Assembly (NCBI GenBank): GCA_023663725.1
Contig: JAMPGX010000011.1
Span: 1-64,000, forward strand
DNA length: 64,000 bases
Source: a bacterium
GTDB taxonomy: Bacteria > Bacillota > Clostridia > Lachnospirales > Lachnospiraceae
Direction: 5' to 3'
Below the pieces are notes generated by a model that did not search any database, was not told where the DNA came from, and saw only the letters and a program-made list of their open reading frames with translations. Shown here one piece after another: positions 47,975 to 57,889 of the stretch. The translations under genes were made by a program, and so were the position numbers. The first letter of the stretch is position 1. Each line of letters begins with the position of its first letter.

Positions 47975-49780
47975 TTAGCAAACTCCCACCTCACGCCCCA
48001 TCTGCGTCAGGTACATCCGCGCATACTCCCCCTTCTGAGCCATAAGCTGCTCATGGGTGCCCTGCTCGGCGATACGGCCGTCCCGAATCAGCAGGATCAG
48101 GTCGGAATTGCGGATCGTGGACAGCCGGTGCGCGATGATAAAGGAAGTGCGCCCCTGCGTGATCGTCAGCATGGCCTGGCGGATATGCTGCTCAGTCACC
48201 GTGTCCACCGAGCTGGTGGCCTCATCCAATATCATGATCGGCGCGCGGTCCAGCACCGCCCTGGCGATCGTCAATAGCTGGCGCTCACCCTGGCTGAGCT
48301 CCGCGCCGCCCTGATGCAATACCGTCTCATATCCCTGGGGGAGTCTGCGGATAAAGCCGTCCGCTCCGGCCACCTTAGCAGCCTCCTCCACCTCCTCAAA
48401 TGTCGCGCCCTCATGCCCGTAGCTGATATTTTCCCGAACGGAGGCGCCAAAGAGCGCCGTGTCCTGCAGCACCACGCCAAAGGCCTGGCGCAGCTCTCCC
48501 AGCCGATAGTCTCTCAGATCGCAGCCGTCCAGCAGGATAGCTCCCTCCCGCACATCATAGAATCGCGTCAACAGATTGATCAGCGTCGTCTTGCCGGAGC
48601 CAGTGGGCCCCACTACCGCAACCCTGGTTCCAGCCGGAATCTCCAGGCTGACATGCCGAAGCACCGGTTTATCCGGCCTGTAGCCAAAAGTCACATCCCG
48701 AAAGCTGACAGCGCCCAGAACGCCCGCCGCGCTTTTGGCCCCGACGACGTCACTCGGCTCGCAGGCTTCGTCCAAGATCTGTATGATACGTTCCGCTCCT
48801 GCCACCGCCGTCTGAAAATTGTTATAGATGTTGGCGATCTCCACGAAGGGACGTGAAAACTGCCGCGAATACAGCAGGAAGCTGGTGATCTCACCGACGC
48901 TCAGGCGGCCCGTGAGCGCCATCGCTCCGCTGGCCATCGCAATTAGCACATAAGTCAGATTGTTGATCACATTCATCATCGGCATCAGATAACCGGAGGC
49001 GATCTGCGCCTTGGTAGCCACGCGGCAGAAGGCGTCGTTGTTGTCCGCAAACCGTGCTACCATCTCCCGCTCCTGTCCGAAGGCCTTGACCATACTGATG
49101 CCGGTGATGCTCTCCTCCACCTGTCCGTTGAGCTTCCCCAATATCTCCTGCTGCTGTCGGAACAACACCTTCGTCCTCTTTGTCACCGCGCGGGTGAGCA
49201 GAAAGATCAGCAGCACCGCGAAGAGCGCAATGCCGGTCAGCAGCGGACTCATACGGATCATCATACAGAAGATGCCGGTGATGGTAAAGCCGTACATCAT
49301 CAGCTGCGTCAGAGAGTCCGAGATCGTGACGCTGATATTGTCCACATCATTGGTCAGACGGCTCATCAGCTCACCGTGCTGTCTGGTGTCAAAAAAGGAC
49401 AGGGGCAGCTTCTCCATATGCGCGAACAGGCTGGTGCGAATATGCAGGATCATCCGCTGCCCGATCCCCGCCATCAGAAATTGCTGCAGGAAACGGACCA
49501 GCCAGTCTCCCAGGTACAGGGCCGCCAATACCATCAGCAGTTGCCCGCCAGGATTGCCGCTGTCGATACGATTGATCAGACGACCGATCAGACGGGGGGA
49601 CAGGATCGCGGAGCCGGAGGCCAGGGCGGACAGCAGCAATATCCATCCCAGGCCCTGCCTGTGGCCGCGGGTCAGCTTCCACAGCCGGAGCAGAGTGCCT
49701 TTCATATCCTTGGGCTTCACAGCGGGAACCCCTCTCGCCCGCCCCAGCTGGGAGGGAGGCGTCGCCATATTCTTATCCAC
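47975..49780 (-). CDS. ABC exporter half-transporter 2
   Basis: About 601 residues if it starts at GTG 49780 (GGAGGGAGG 8 bases upstream; ATG 49768 also possible). Six spans with the ABC exporter fold (about 40-320), then ATPase with Walker A VVGPTGSGKTTLIN, signature LSQGERQLLTIARA, Walker B PIMILDEATSSVDT and H-loop IAHRLSTI. It overlaps the upstream exporter gene by 8 bases, so the two form a heterodimer like BmrCD/LmrCD multidrug exporters. The consensus-type Glu follows Walker B here (DEATS). Confidence 0.93.
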   Translation of the reverse strand: MDKNMATPPSQLGRARGVPAVKPKDMKGTLLRLWKLTRGHRQGLGWILLLSALASGSAILSPRLIGRLINRIDSGNPGGQLLMVLAALYLGDWLVRFLQQFLMAGIGQRMILHIRTSLFAHMEKLPLSFFDTRQHGELMSRLTNDVDNISVTISDSLTQLMMYGFTITGIFCMMIRMSPLLTGIALFAVLLIFLLTRAVTKRTKVLFRQQQEILGKLNGQVEESITGISMVKAFGQEREMVARFADNNDAFCRVATKAQIASGYLMPMMNVINNLTYVLIAMASGAMALTGRLSVGEITSFLLYSRQFSRPFVEIANIYNNFQTAVAGAERIIQILDEACEPSDVVGAKSAAGVLGAVSFRDVTFGYRPDKPVLRHVSLEIPAGTRVAVVGPTGSGKTTLINLLTRFYDVREGAILLDGCDLRDYRLGELRQAFGVVLQDTALFGASVRENISYGHEGATFEEVEEAAKVAGADGFIRRLPQGYETVLHQGGAELSQGERQLLTIARAVLDRAPIMILDEATSSVDTVTEQHIRQAMLTITQGRTSFIIAHRLSTIRNSDLILLIRDGRIAEQGTHEQLMAQKGEYARMYLTQMGREVGVC

Positions 49781-51629
49781 AGAACACACCTCCCTCCACA
49801 GTACCGCCGTCGTTCACAGGCTCCTGTTCCTGCTGCCGCAGCTCCGCGAATTCCTCTCCGTTCGTCTCCTCCGCTCCGATCTGGGAGCGGTAGATAGCTC
49901 TATAGGGCTCGCAGACGGCAAGCAGCTCCTCATGCGTGCCGAAGCCGCAGACTCTCCCATCCTGCATACAGAGGATATGATCCGCCTTCATCACCGTGGC
50001 GACCCGCTGACTCACCAGCAGCACAGTCATGCCAGCCGATTCCCGACGAATGCCCGCGAGCACCCTGGCCTCAGTGGTGGCGTCCAGCGCGCTGGTGCAG
50101 TCGTCCAGAATCAAGATGCGGGGCTTTTTTAACAGAGCCCGGGCGATGGAGAGACGCTGCTTCTGTCCCCCTGAGAGATTCACGCCGCCCTGCCCCAGCA
50201 TCGTACCATAGCCCTCCGGAAGTCGGGCAAGAAACTCATCCGCGCAGGCTGCCTCCGCCGCCCGCCTAAGCTCCTCGGGCGTGGCCTGCTTATCTCCCCA
50301 GCGCAGATTGTCCTCGATGGTCCCCGTGAAGAGCAGAGCCTTCTGAGGCGCCACGGCTATCCTCTGCCGCAGCGATACCGTGGGCATCTCCGTCACATCC
50401 TGCCCCCCCACCAGCACACAGCCCACAGTGGCGTCATAGAAACGGGGCACCAGATTCACCAGCGTGGATTTGCCGGAACCGGTGGGACCGATGATCCCGA
50501 CAGTCTCCCCCTCCCGCACTGTGAAATTGGCCTCCTGCACCGCAGGGCGGGATGTGCCCGCATAGACGAAGGAAACCTGCTCAAACGCAATATCGCCCGC
50601 CGCGCTCTGTCCAACATCCTGCCCGCTTTCGTCCACTGCGCTCCGCCCGATATCCTGCCCGCCTTCGTCCGCCGCGTCCGCGACCTGGCGCTGGGCGGGC
50701 TGCTCATCCAGTATCTCCTGCACTCTGGCGGAGGAAGTCACTGCCCGCACCGCCGAATTCAGGATATTGGAAACCATGCCCAACGCAAACAGTACCTGCG
50801 TCATATAATTAACACAGGCCATCAGCCTTCCGATCTCCCCCGTCAGTTCGCGTCCGGAGATCCACAGCATCAGCACGATCCCCATATTGACAGTGAGGTT
50901 GATCATCGGTCCGAATACAGCGATCACCCGCATGGAGGAGACGCCGGCCTGCGCCAGCTCCTCGGAGGCCCCCTGAAACTTCTCCCGCTCCTGCTCCTCG
51001 GCCCGAAACGCCTTGACCACCCGAATATTGCCGAGAAATTCCCTGCTGATCCGATTCAGCACATCCAGCTTCCTCTGCATTCGGTCAAAGCGGGGATAGC
51101 CCAGCCGCATATTGCCGTAGATCAGCAGTCCCGCACAGACCAGAATCACCAGCATCAGCGGTAACAGCCGAGGCATCTGCAGGATGATCAGCGCCACCGC
51201 CCCGATACAGGTGACCGGCGCCTTGAGCATGATCCGCATACATCCATTGATGAAATTCTGCATCTGTGTCACGTCGTTGGTGATGCGGGTGACAATGGAG
51301 GCAGGCTGTAGCCGATCAATGTTCTCGTAGGACAGGGTCTGCACTTTCTCATAGATCGCCAGCCGCAGCTCCTTGCCGATCAGCTGTGAAGTCCTGCTGG
51401 CGTATGTGTTGCGCACCACTGCTCCCACAGCCCCCAGCGCGGTGATGCCCAGCATGATCAGTCCATAGCGCAGGATCAGCTCCATCTGCTGCCCCTTAAC
51501 GCCCTTATCCACGATATAGGACATAAACGTGGGCTGCAGCAGGTCCGCAAAAGTCTCTATCGAGAGAAACAGCACCGCAATCAGAAACATTCCCCTGTGC
51601 CTGTTGACGTAATGCAGCATTAATTTCAT
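49773..51629 (-). CDS. ABC exporter half-transporter 1
   Basis: 618 residues. Six spans (about 12-310) and ATPase with Walker A IIGPTGSGKSTLVN, signature LSGGQKQRLSIARA, Walker B RILILDDCTSALDA with Asp in place of the catalytic Glu (degenerate site, usual in one half of heterodimeric exporters) and H-loop VSQRV with Gln instead of His. Between the two domains lies a duplicated linker (DEGGQDIGRSAVDESGQDVG) encoded by two 36-bp repeats. Partner is the next gene. Likely drug or peptide export. Confidence 0.94.
   Translation of the reverse strand: MKLMLHYVNRHRGMFLIAVLFLSIETFADLLQPTFMSYIVDKGVKGQQMELILRYGLIMLGITALGAVGAVVRNTYASRTSQLIGKELRLAIYEKVQTLSYENIDRLQPASIVTRITNDVTQMQNFINGCMRIMLKAPVTCIGAVALIILQMPRLLPLMLVILVCAGLLIYGNMRLGYPRFDRMQRKLDVLNRISREFLGNIRVVKAFRAEEQEREKFQGASEELAQAGVSSMRVIAVFGPMINLTVNMGIVLMLWISGRELTGEIGRLMACVNYMTQVLFALGMVSNILNSAVRAVTSSARVQEILDEQPAQRQVADAADEGGQDIGRSAVDESGQDVGQSAAGDIAFEQVSFVYAGTSRPAVQEANFTVREGETVGIIGPTGSGKSTLVNLVPRFYDATVGCVLVGGQDVTEMPTVSLRQRIAVAPQKALLFTGTIEDNLRWGDKQATPEELRRAAEAACADEFLARLPEGYGTMLGQGGVNLSGGQKQRLSIARALLKKPRILILDDCTSALDATTEARVLAGIRRESAGMTVLLVSQRVATVMKADHILCMQDGRVCGFGTHEELLAVCEPYRAIYRSQIGAEETNGEEFAELRQQEQEPVNDGGTVEGGVFCG
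50605..50676. repeat. Two 36-bp tandem repeats inside the exporter gene
   Basis: Units 50605-50640 and 50641-50676 share most positions (CATCCTGCCCGCTTTCGTCC against TATCCTGCCCGCCTTCGTCC). As the unit is a multiple of three, the frame is kept and the protein gains a 12-residue linker repeat. Confidence 0.8.
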
Positions 51630-51686
51630 GGTTATCCCCCATATATTTCTTTCTTACTAATACTATTTTCAGGCAATTACAAAACT

Positions 51687-51861
51687 CAGTTACTATGCTA
51701 GTGTCATTGTGCACATTGTATAATCCAACGTAGGCACGCTCTCGCTTCGTTCTCACTGTAGCGGTACATAAGATGCTAAAGAACAGCATCTAAGTACCGA
51801 CAGTTCGAAAGAGCCTACTTATGGAATATACAATATACACAATTCGGTACTGGCAAAAGAC
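51687..51861. repeat. Palindromic repeat, copy C
   Basis: About 175 bp with the same ends as copies A and B. Paired changes relative to A: core GATGCT/AGCATC against GATGCC/GGCATC, and shoulder TAGGC/GCCTA against CAGGC/GCCTG. The core spans 51755-51804. It lies in the leader region of the exporter operon, in the 504-base gene-free stretch 51630-52133. Confidence 0.85.
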
Positions 51862-51903
51862 GATTTCGCAACCAACTATAATATCATTAGGCGAATACAA
51901 AAC

Positions 51904-51958
51904 CTGGTTACTTTGCTAGTGTCATTGTACACATGGCATATTCGGTACTGGCAATAAA
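51904..51958. repeat. Internally deleted palindromic repeat, copy D
   Basis: It keeps the left end (GGTTACTTTGCTAGTGTCAT) and the right end (ATTCGGTACTGGCAATA) but only about 12 bases between them. It lies 42 bases behind copy C in the same orientation. Confidence 0.75.
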
Positions 51959-52024
51959 GAGAGCGCTATTGTCTAAAATTATTTAGATGCCAAAAGGTAT
52001 TTTGTCCCCTGTGATACCATGTGT

Positions 52025-52056
52025 AAAAGGAGATGACCCATAAGGTATCTCCTTTT
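52025..52056 (-). terminator. Terminator behind the second hybrid kinase
   Basis: AAAAGGAGAT and ATCTCCTTTT form a perfect 10-bp stem around a 12-base loop. The A-rich start and T-rich end could make it work on both strands. Confidence 0.75.
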
Positions 52057-52133
52057 CATAGGTTTATAATGTATTCTATTATCAAACCTTATATTCCATA
52101 CTTTCCTCTGCCTGTACACCGCATTGCTGCCCA

Positions 52134-55106
52134 TCACAGCCACTTTTTCAGGATCGCCTCCAGCTTCTCCATATCGAGCGGCTTGGCAATATGCTCGTTC
52201 ATGCCCACATCCTTGGCCATCACCACGTCCTCCGCAAACGCATTGGCTGTCATGGCTATGATCGGCAGCTTATCCGTATATGCTCTCCCCAGAGCCCGAA
52301 TCCCCTTAGCCGACTCATATCCATTCATAATCGGCATCTGGATATCCATGAACACCAGATCGTAATAGCCGTCCTCCGAGGCCGACACCATATCCAGCGC
52401 AATCTTGCCATTCTCGGCAGTCTCGATCTGGAGTCCCGTCATGCCCAGAATCTCCTGCGCGATCTCGCGGTTGAGCTCGTTGTCCTCCACCAGGAGCACC
52501 CGCTTGCTGGAAAAATCCATCTGTGCGATATCCGCGAGCACATCCTCCGTGTCCTCCTGAGTGTCGCCGTTTATCAATTCCCTGAATACCGAGATCAGTC
52601 TGGATTTGAACAGAGGCTTGGCAATAAAGGTATTTACTCCGGCCGCTCTCGCCTCCGCCTCGATCTCCGTCCAATCATAGGAGGAAAATACGATGACAGG
52701 AAGCTCGTCTCCCACGGTCCTGCGGATAGCGCTGGTAGTCTCCACGCCGTCCATGCCGGGCATTCTCCAGTCCACGATCACAGCGAAGAATCCTTCTCCG
52801 GCTTCATGCCGCTCCTTCACCCTGGCCACCGCCTCCCTGCCGGAGGTGACCCATTCGCTTTCCATACCAATATCCCGCAGGATATCCGTCGTGCTCTTAC
52901 AGACATCTTCATCATCATCCACCACCAGAACTGACAGCTTCTCCAAGTCCTCCGTGGAATCCATATCCTCGTCCTGAAGCTTTAAATAGATCGTGACGGT
53001 GAATTTCGTACCCTCTCCCTGCTTGCTCTCCACGGTGATATCACCGTTCATCATATTGACAATGTTCTTGGTGATGGCCATACCCAGGCCGGTTCCCTGA
53101 ACCTTCGCGGTCTGCTCGTCATCCGCGCGCTCGAAGGGATGGAACACCTTCTTCAGAAACTCCTCCGACATACCGATGCCATTGTCCTCAAAGACAAATT
53201 CATAGCAGCCAACTTTCTTCTTGTTGGTGGGCTTCTCAAAGATCGTGATGTCTATCTTACCGCCATCCGGCGTATATTTCACCGAATTGCTCACGATATT
53301 GACGAAGACCTGCTGGATGCGGAGGCTATCGCCAAATACATTCTCATGCGCGATGTTGTTGATCTTCACATTCAGCTCATGATTGTGCTCCTTTGCCAGA
53401 GGCTTCACCATGGTGAGCAGATTTTCAATCAGCTGCGACAAATTGAAATCCTCCTCCGTCAGAGTCACCTTACCGCTCTCAATGCGGCTCATATCCAGGA
53501 CTTCATTGATCAAAGACAGCAGATGACGGCTGGCAACCGTGATCTTGGAGAGGCAATCCACCACCCTGTCGTGATCGTCGATATGGGCTCCCGCAATTGC
53601 AGTCATACCAATAATGGCATTCATCGGCGTGCGGATATCATGGCTCATCTTGGAGAGGAAATCGGACTTTGCGTAATTCGCCGCTTCCGCTCGCTCCGCG
53701 GCAAGGGCAAACAGCTCCTTCTGCTTCTCCTCATTCTTGATCATCTCGTCAATGCTGCGTATCGTCAGCGTAATCGCCCTGGGCTTGCCATTATCCATCT
53801 CTGAGGCCACCAGCGTGATCTGACACCACTCGTCCTCGCCGTTTGAATTTTTCTGGCAGTATTTCAGACTGATGTGTTCTTTTTCACTCAGCGCCCTGAC
53901 AATATGCTCCGGTTCAAGAAAGGCCCTGACTTCCTCCGCGGAACCCTCTGCGATGCTGCCTCCTCCGAAGCGTTCCCGCATCGCCGCTTCATAGCTCTGG
54001 GGCTCATCATCCTCCCTGATCGGATAGATCATGCGACAGCTCAAATCCTGCATATCCAGATAATATACAGCCTGATAAGCCAGAGCAGTGCTGGCCATCG
54101 CGCTCTGTGAAATGCGCTTGCTCCTGGCGATGGATTCCCTCTCCGCTATCAACTCCTGAGCCTGCATTTCTTTCTTGTAATCCCGAATCCCTATGACCAC
54201 CACCGCCGCAAGCCCCAGCAGAATCATCAGCATACTGATCTTGTTGAAGGTATCCACCCCCGCCAACAGCTCCGCCTCAGGAATCGTGAGAATGGCAACC
54301 CAGCCGTTGTCCAGAGTGTGATAATATACGTTCCGCTCATGGTTATCCATGGCAATGATCCGCTCCAGAGCGCCATCCCCTGCCTCCAGGTCTATCCTGG
54401 CGTACAGAGAGTTAATAAATACCTGAAATTCTTCATATGTATGCTGAAGCGGAGTCTTGTAGAAGAACAATGTCCCCTTTTCATCACACAGATAATAGCT
54501 GGCCAGATTGGGCAGATTCATCTCCACATTATTCGCCTCAAAGCCAGAAAACTGGATGTCCATCGCCATAAAACTCTCACTGTCGGGAATCCTCCGGAAG
54601 AGCGTTATCACTGGCATACCGCTGTTCTCGTCCATATAGGCGGGAGAGACATAGACGTCTTCCTGGGACTCCATCATACCCGCAAAATACTCCTGCTGCC
54701 TGGTCACATAACTCTCCTCATCCTCCGCGAAAAGCCCCTAGGATATTGTCTCCGTGCCATCGAGAACCTTGCCGTAGACAGAAATATTCTCCTCCCCGAA
54801 CATCTCCATCAGACCGCTCATAAAGATATGGATTCCCTCCTTCAGTTCCTCTAAAGTGGCCTCCTTCTCCTCAAACGACTCCACATAATCCGCGCACAGA
54901 GTCAGAAAAGACTCAAAGGTAGAGAGATTGGATATCTCAGTTGCCGAATAGTTGGTGACCAGATTACTGCCCAATTTCTCGGAATTACTCATAATAGTAG
55001 ACCGCATGGAATATATGCATACAATGATAATACCTGTGAAAACCGCAAGCGTCACAATGTTTGTAGCCAATTTTCTGATTATTTTTCTATTATTGAGCTG
55101 CTTCAT
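52134..55106 (-). pseudogene. Hybrid sensor kinase interrupted by an in-frame amber codon
   Basis: The frame runs from ATG 55106 to 52134 (991 codons) with one stop, TAG at 54738-54740 (codon 123). Before it lie the first span and the start of the extracellular domain; after it (GLFAEDEESYVTRQQEYF) come the rest of the sensor, second span (about 300-320), HisKA KMSHDIRTPMNAIIGM (His489), ATPase, and receivers with Asp779 and Asp921. No frameshift or other damage is seen. Either a recent nonsense mutation, a sequencing error, or amber readthrough. A restart at GTG/ATG after the stop would lack the first span. Confidence 0.85.
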
Positions 55107-55262
55107 TACCGCTCACTCCTTTATCTCAAACTATATGCGCCCTAATTATAACATCTATCATTGGGATCGTCAAATCCAATGTTGCCCGCCAGTGACAAAC
55201 CGATTCACGCTCCGGCCTGTCTCTGCATAAGATATGACAAAAGGATATTACGCGGAGCCTTT

Positions 55263-55727
55263 ATGAACCATCTATTACATATCAAACTGAGAAACATCTT
55301 GGGTATCGTCTGCCTGGTGATCTGCATCCTGCCCACCACGCGCAATGTGGGAAAATCGCAGGCTGCGGAGGGAGGCCCTGCGGCTTATCCCTTCACCTCG
55401 GACTGGACCGCTCTGCCCCTGTCGGAGATCGCGCTGATCAACAGCTATCTGACTCATATTCAGGAAGCCGCCAGCGCCTATTATACGGAGCAGGGAGAGC
55501 CGATCCCCACGGTCTCCTGGTACTACGTCTCTCTGAAGGATATGGCAGCGGACACTTCAGCCGCTAATCCCATCGTACATATCACATTCGCGCTCATGCC
55601 CTATGTGGGCGCCCACGATCCGGTGGGCGTGGATGAGGTGACCTTTGCCACCTCCCACACCGGACAGATCAGCCTGCTGGAATACCGGCGGGCTGAGGAT
55701 ATTCTCAGTGGGCATAGCGTCCGGTGA
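55263..55727 (+). CDS. Secreted DUF3888-like protein
   Basis: 154 residues from ATG 55263 (weak GGAG upstream). A basic start and hydrophobic core (ILGIVCLVICILP) form a signal peptide or anchor. The mature part (LINSYLTHIQEAASAYYTEQ, then AHDPVGVDEVTFATSHTGQI) resembles DUF3888 proteins of spore formers, in which a Pro-His/Asp-Pro-type turn precedes a conserved ITF-type strand. Role unknown. It stands alone between the kinase and recQ. Confidence 0.6.
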   Translation: MNHLLHIKLRNILGIVCLVICILPTTRNVGKSQAAEGGPAAYPFTSDWTALPLSEIALINSYLTHIQEAASAYYTEQGEPIPTVSWYYVSLKDMAADTSAANPIVHITFALMPYVGAHDPVGVDEVTFATSHTGQISLLEYRRAEDILSGHSVR

Positions 55728-55769
55728 ACTCCATCATACCAGTCCTCTCTGGCAGACTCTTCCGCCTGC

Positions 55770-57683
55770 TCAATTTCTCTTTCTCCTGCGGGCGCCTGTC
55801 TGCCCCATCACCGCCCTGGCTGCTCCCTGCTCGCCGAAATAGGTCTTCTCCTTTCTGCCGCCGGTGAATTCCCGCACCGCCGCCGCAAAAGCTTCGCCGT
55901 AGCGCTCGTATTTCCTCTCGCCCACGCCCGATACCTGCAGCATCTGGGCCCTGTCAAATGGCAGACAGATACACATCTCGATCAGGGTCTTGTCACTGAA
56001 GACCACATAAGGCGGTACGTTGTCCTCTTTGGCCAGTTCCATGCGCAGCTTCTTCAACACCTCGAAAAGCTCCAGGCCCCTGTGATTGAGGATATCGGAT
56101 TTGCGGGCTTTTCTGGTCTTCGCCGCGGCGCTCTCGCTCTCCCTGGCCCAGCGCAGGATCAGGGAGTCGCTCCCGTCCAGCAGCCCCTGCGCCCTGTTGC
56201 ACACCTTGAGGATGGCGTACTTGTCCGGCGTGGCCTCCAGGTATTCCCTCTGCTCCAGCTCCCGAATGATCTGCTTGATCCGGTCCTCGGAAAGATTCTG
56301 AAGGGCTCCGTAGGCGGAACAGCGGTCCGCGCCCAGCTCCAGCAGCTTGGAGCGCTTGTCCCCGTGCAGCGTTCCGGCAATCACATTGACGCCGTAGCGC
56401 TGCCGCAACTCCATGATGCAGGCGATGATCCGCCGGGCCTCCTGGGTGCAGTCCTGCTCCTCATAATCTCCCTTGCACACAGAGCAGTTCTCACAGCGCT
56501 GCATACCGTACTCGCCGAAATATTCCAGGATATATTTTCGCAGACAGCCCGCAGAGTAGGCATAGTTTACCATACTCCGCAGCCGCTGAGCGTCCCGCTC
56601 CCTGACCAGCTCATTTTCCTCCGGCTCAAGCTCCTCGCTTACAGGCTTATTGTCCAACAGATATTGATTCACCGCCACATCCTGTCCGGAAAAGAGCATG
56701 ATACAATCCGACTCCGCGCCGTCCCGTCCGGCGCGGCCCGCCTCCTGATAATAATTCTCCATGCTCTGAGGCATATTGAAATGCAGCACATAGCGCACAT
56801 TGGACTTGTCGATTCCCATGCCGAAGGCATTGGTGGCCACGATCACCGGCTTTCTGTCGTAGATAAAGTCCTCCTGATTCTGGCTGCGCTCCTGGGGAGA
56901 CAATCCCGCATGATATCTGGCCGCGGCGATGCCCCGTGAGACCAGCGCCTCATGTACCTTTTCCACGTTCTTGCGGGTCGTGCAGTAGACGATGCCGCTG
57001 TCCCCAGGCCGGCTCTCGATATACTGTATCACGTAATTCAGTTTGTTCCTGGGAGTTTCCACGCCAAAATAGAGGTTCTGGCGGTCAAAGCCGCTGATCA
57101 ATAGCTGCGGGTCGCGCAGTCCCAGCACGGCGATGATATCGTCCTTGACCTGCCCTGTGGCCGTGGCCGTGAACGCGGCAATCACCGGCCGGACGCTCAA
57201 TTTCCTGATAAAAGAGACGATCTTGAGATAGCTGGGCCGGAAATCCTGTCCCCACTGGGAGATACAGTGCGCCTCGTCCACAGCCACCATGCTGATTTGC
57301 GCTCGCTGGGCAAAACAGGTGAAATCCCATGTCTCCAGGCGCTCCGGAGCCACATAGATGATCTTGTATCTGCCTGCGCCGGCGTATTCCATGGCCCTGC
57401 GTATCTGGCCCTCCGTCAGCGAGCTGTTGATATAGGCGGCGTGTACCCCCGCCTGGTTCAAGGCCTGCACCTGATCCTTCATCAGTGAGATCAGCGGCGA
57501 GATCACCACTGTGATCCCTGGCAGCATCAGCGCCGGCACCTGATAGCATATGGATTTCCCAGCTCCGGTGGGCATGATGCCCAGCACGTCCCGGCCGGCC
57601 AGGATGCTGTCGATCAGCAGCTCCTGGCCGGAGCGAAATTCTGTATATCCAAAATATGTTTTAAGTATCTCCTGTTTCTGCAA
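55770..57683 (-). CDS. recQ: RecQ-type ATP-dependent DNA helicase
   Basis: 637 residues, TTG start at 57683 (GGAGGAG upstream). Superfamily 2 helicase with Walker A GIMPTGAGKSICYQ, DEAH box AVDEAHCISQWGQDF and motif VI GRAGRDG. Then the zinc-binding RQC part (LRKYILEYFGEYGMQRCENC, SVCKG) and a C-terminal HRDC domain (FEVLKKLRMELAKEDNVPPY, VSGVGERKYERYGEAF). It unwinds forked and recombination intermediates in repair. Confidence 0.95.
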   Translation of the reverse strand: MQKQEILKTYFGYTEFRSGQELLIDSILAGRDVLGIMPTGAGKSICYQVPALMLPGITVVISPLISLMKDQVQALNQAGVHAAYINSSLTEGQIRRAMEYAGAGRYKIIYVAPERLETWDFTCFAQRAQISMVAVDEAHCISQWGQDFRPSYLKIVSFIRKLSVRPVIAAFTATATGQVKDDIIAVLGLRDPQLLISGFDRQNLYFGVETPRNKLNYVIQYIESRPGDSGIVYCTTRKNVEKVHEALVSRGIAAARYHAGLSPQERSQNQEDFIYDRKPVIVATNAFGMGIDKSNVRYVLHFNMPQSMENYYQEAGRAGRDGAESDCIMLFSGQDVAVNQYLLDNKPVSEELEPEENELVRERDAQRLRSMVNYAYSAGCLRKYILEYFGEYGMQRCENCSVCKGDYEEQDCTQEARRIIACIMELRQRYGVNVIAGTLHGDKRSKLLELGADRCSAYGALQNLSEDRIKQIIRELEQREYLEATPDKYAILKVCNRAQGLLDGSDSLILRWARESESAAAKTRKARKSDILNHRGLELFEVLKKLRMELAKEDNVPPYVVFSDKTLIEMCICLPFDRAQMLQVSGVGERKYERYGEAFAAAVREFTGGRKEKTYFGEQGAARAVMGQTGARRRKRN

Positions 57684-57700
57684 TCTATCTGCTCCTCCGT

Positions 57701-57785
57701 CTGCCCTTGCAGGGCACGATTATCTGTTTCTCTCATCTGCCCGTGCAGGACATGATTATCTGTTTCTCCCATCTGCCCATGCAGG
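57701..57785. repeat. 36-bp tandem repeat upstream of recQ
   Basis: CTGCCC begins units at 57701, 57737 and 57773, an exact 36-base step; units share CTGCCCNTGCAGGNCANGAT and TATCTGTTTCTC. There are about 2.4 copies. It covers the recQ 5' region, where repeat number could change expression. Confidence 0.75.
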
Positions 57786-57889
57786 AATATATTCTGTTCT
57801 TCCCGTTCCCAAACGACAATATTGGCTATTTCTCCTGTCCTGGCAACGCCATTGGTTTCTTTGCCTCGTCAATGCAATAACTTTAGCCA

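Noticed and set aside
57701..57785. CRISPR-like array upstream of recQ
   Set aside because: The whole 36-base unit is repeated without unique spacers; simple tandem repeat.
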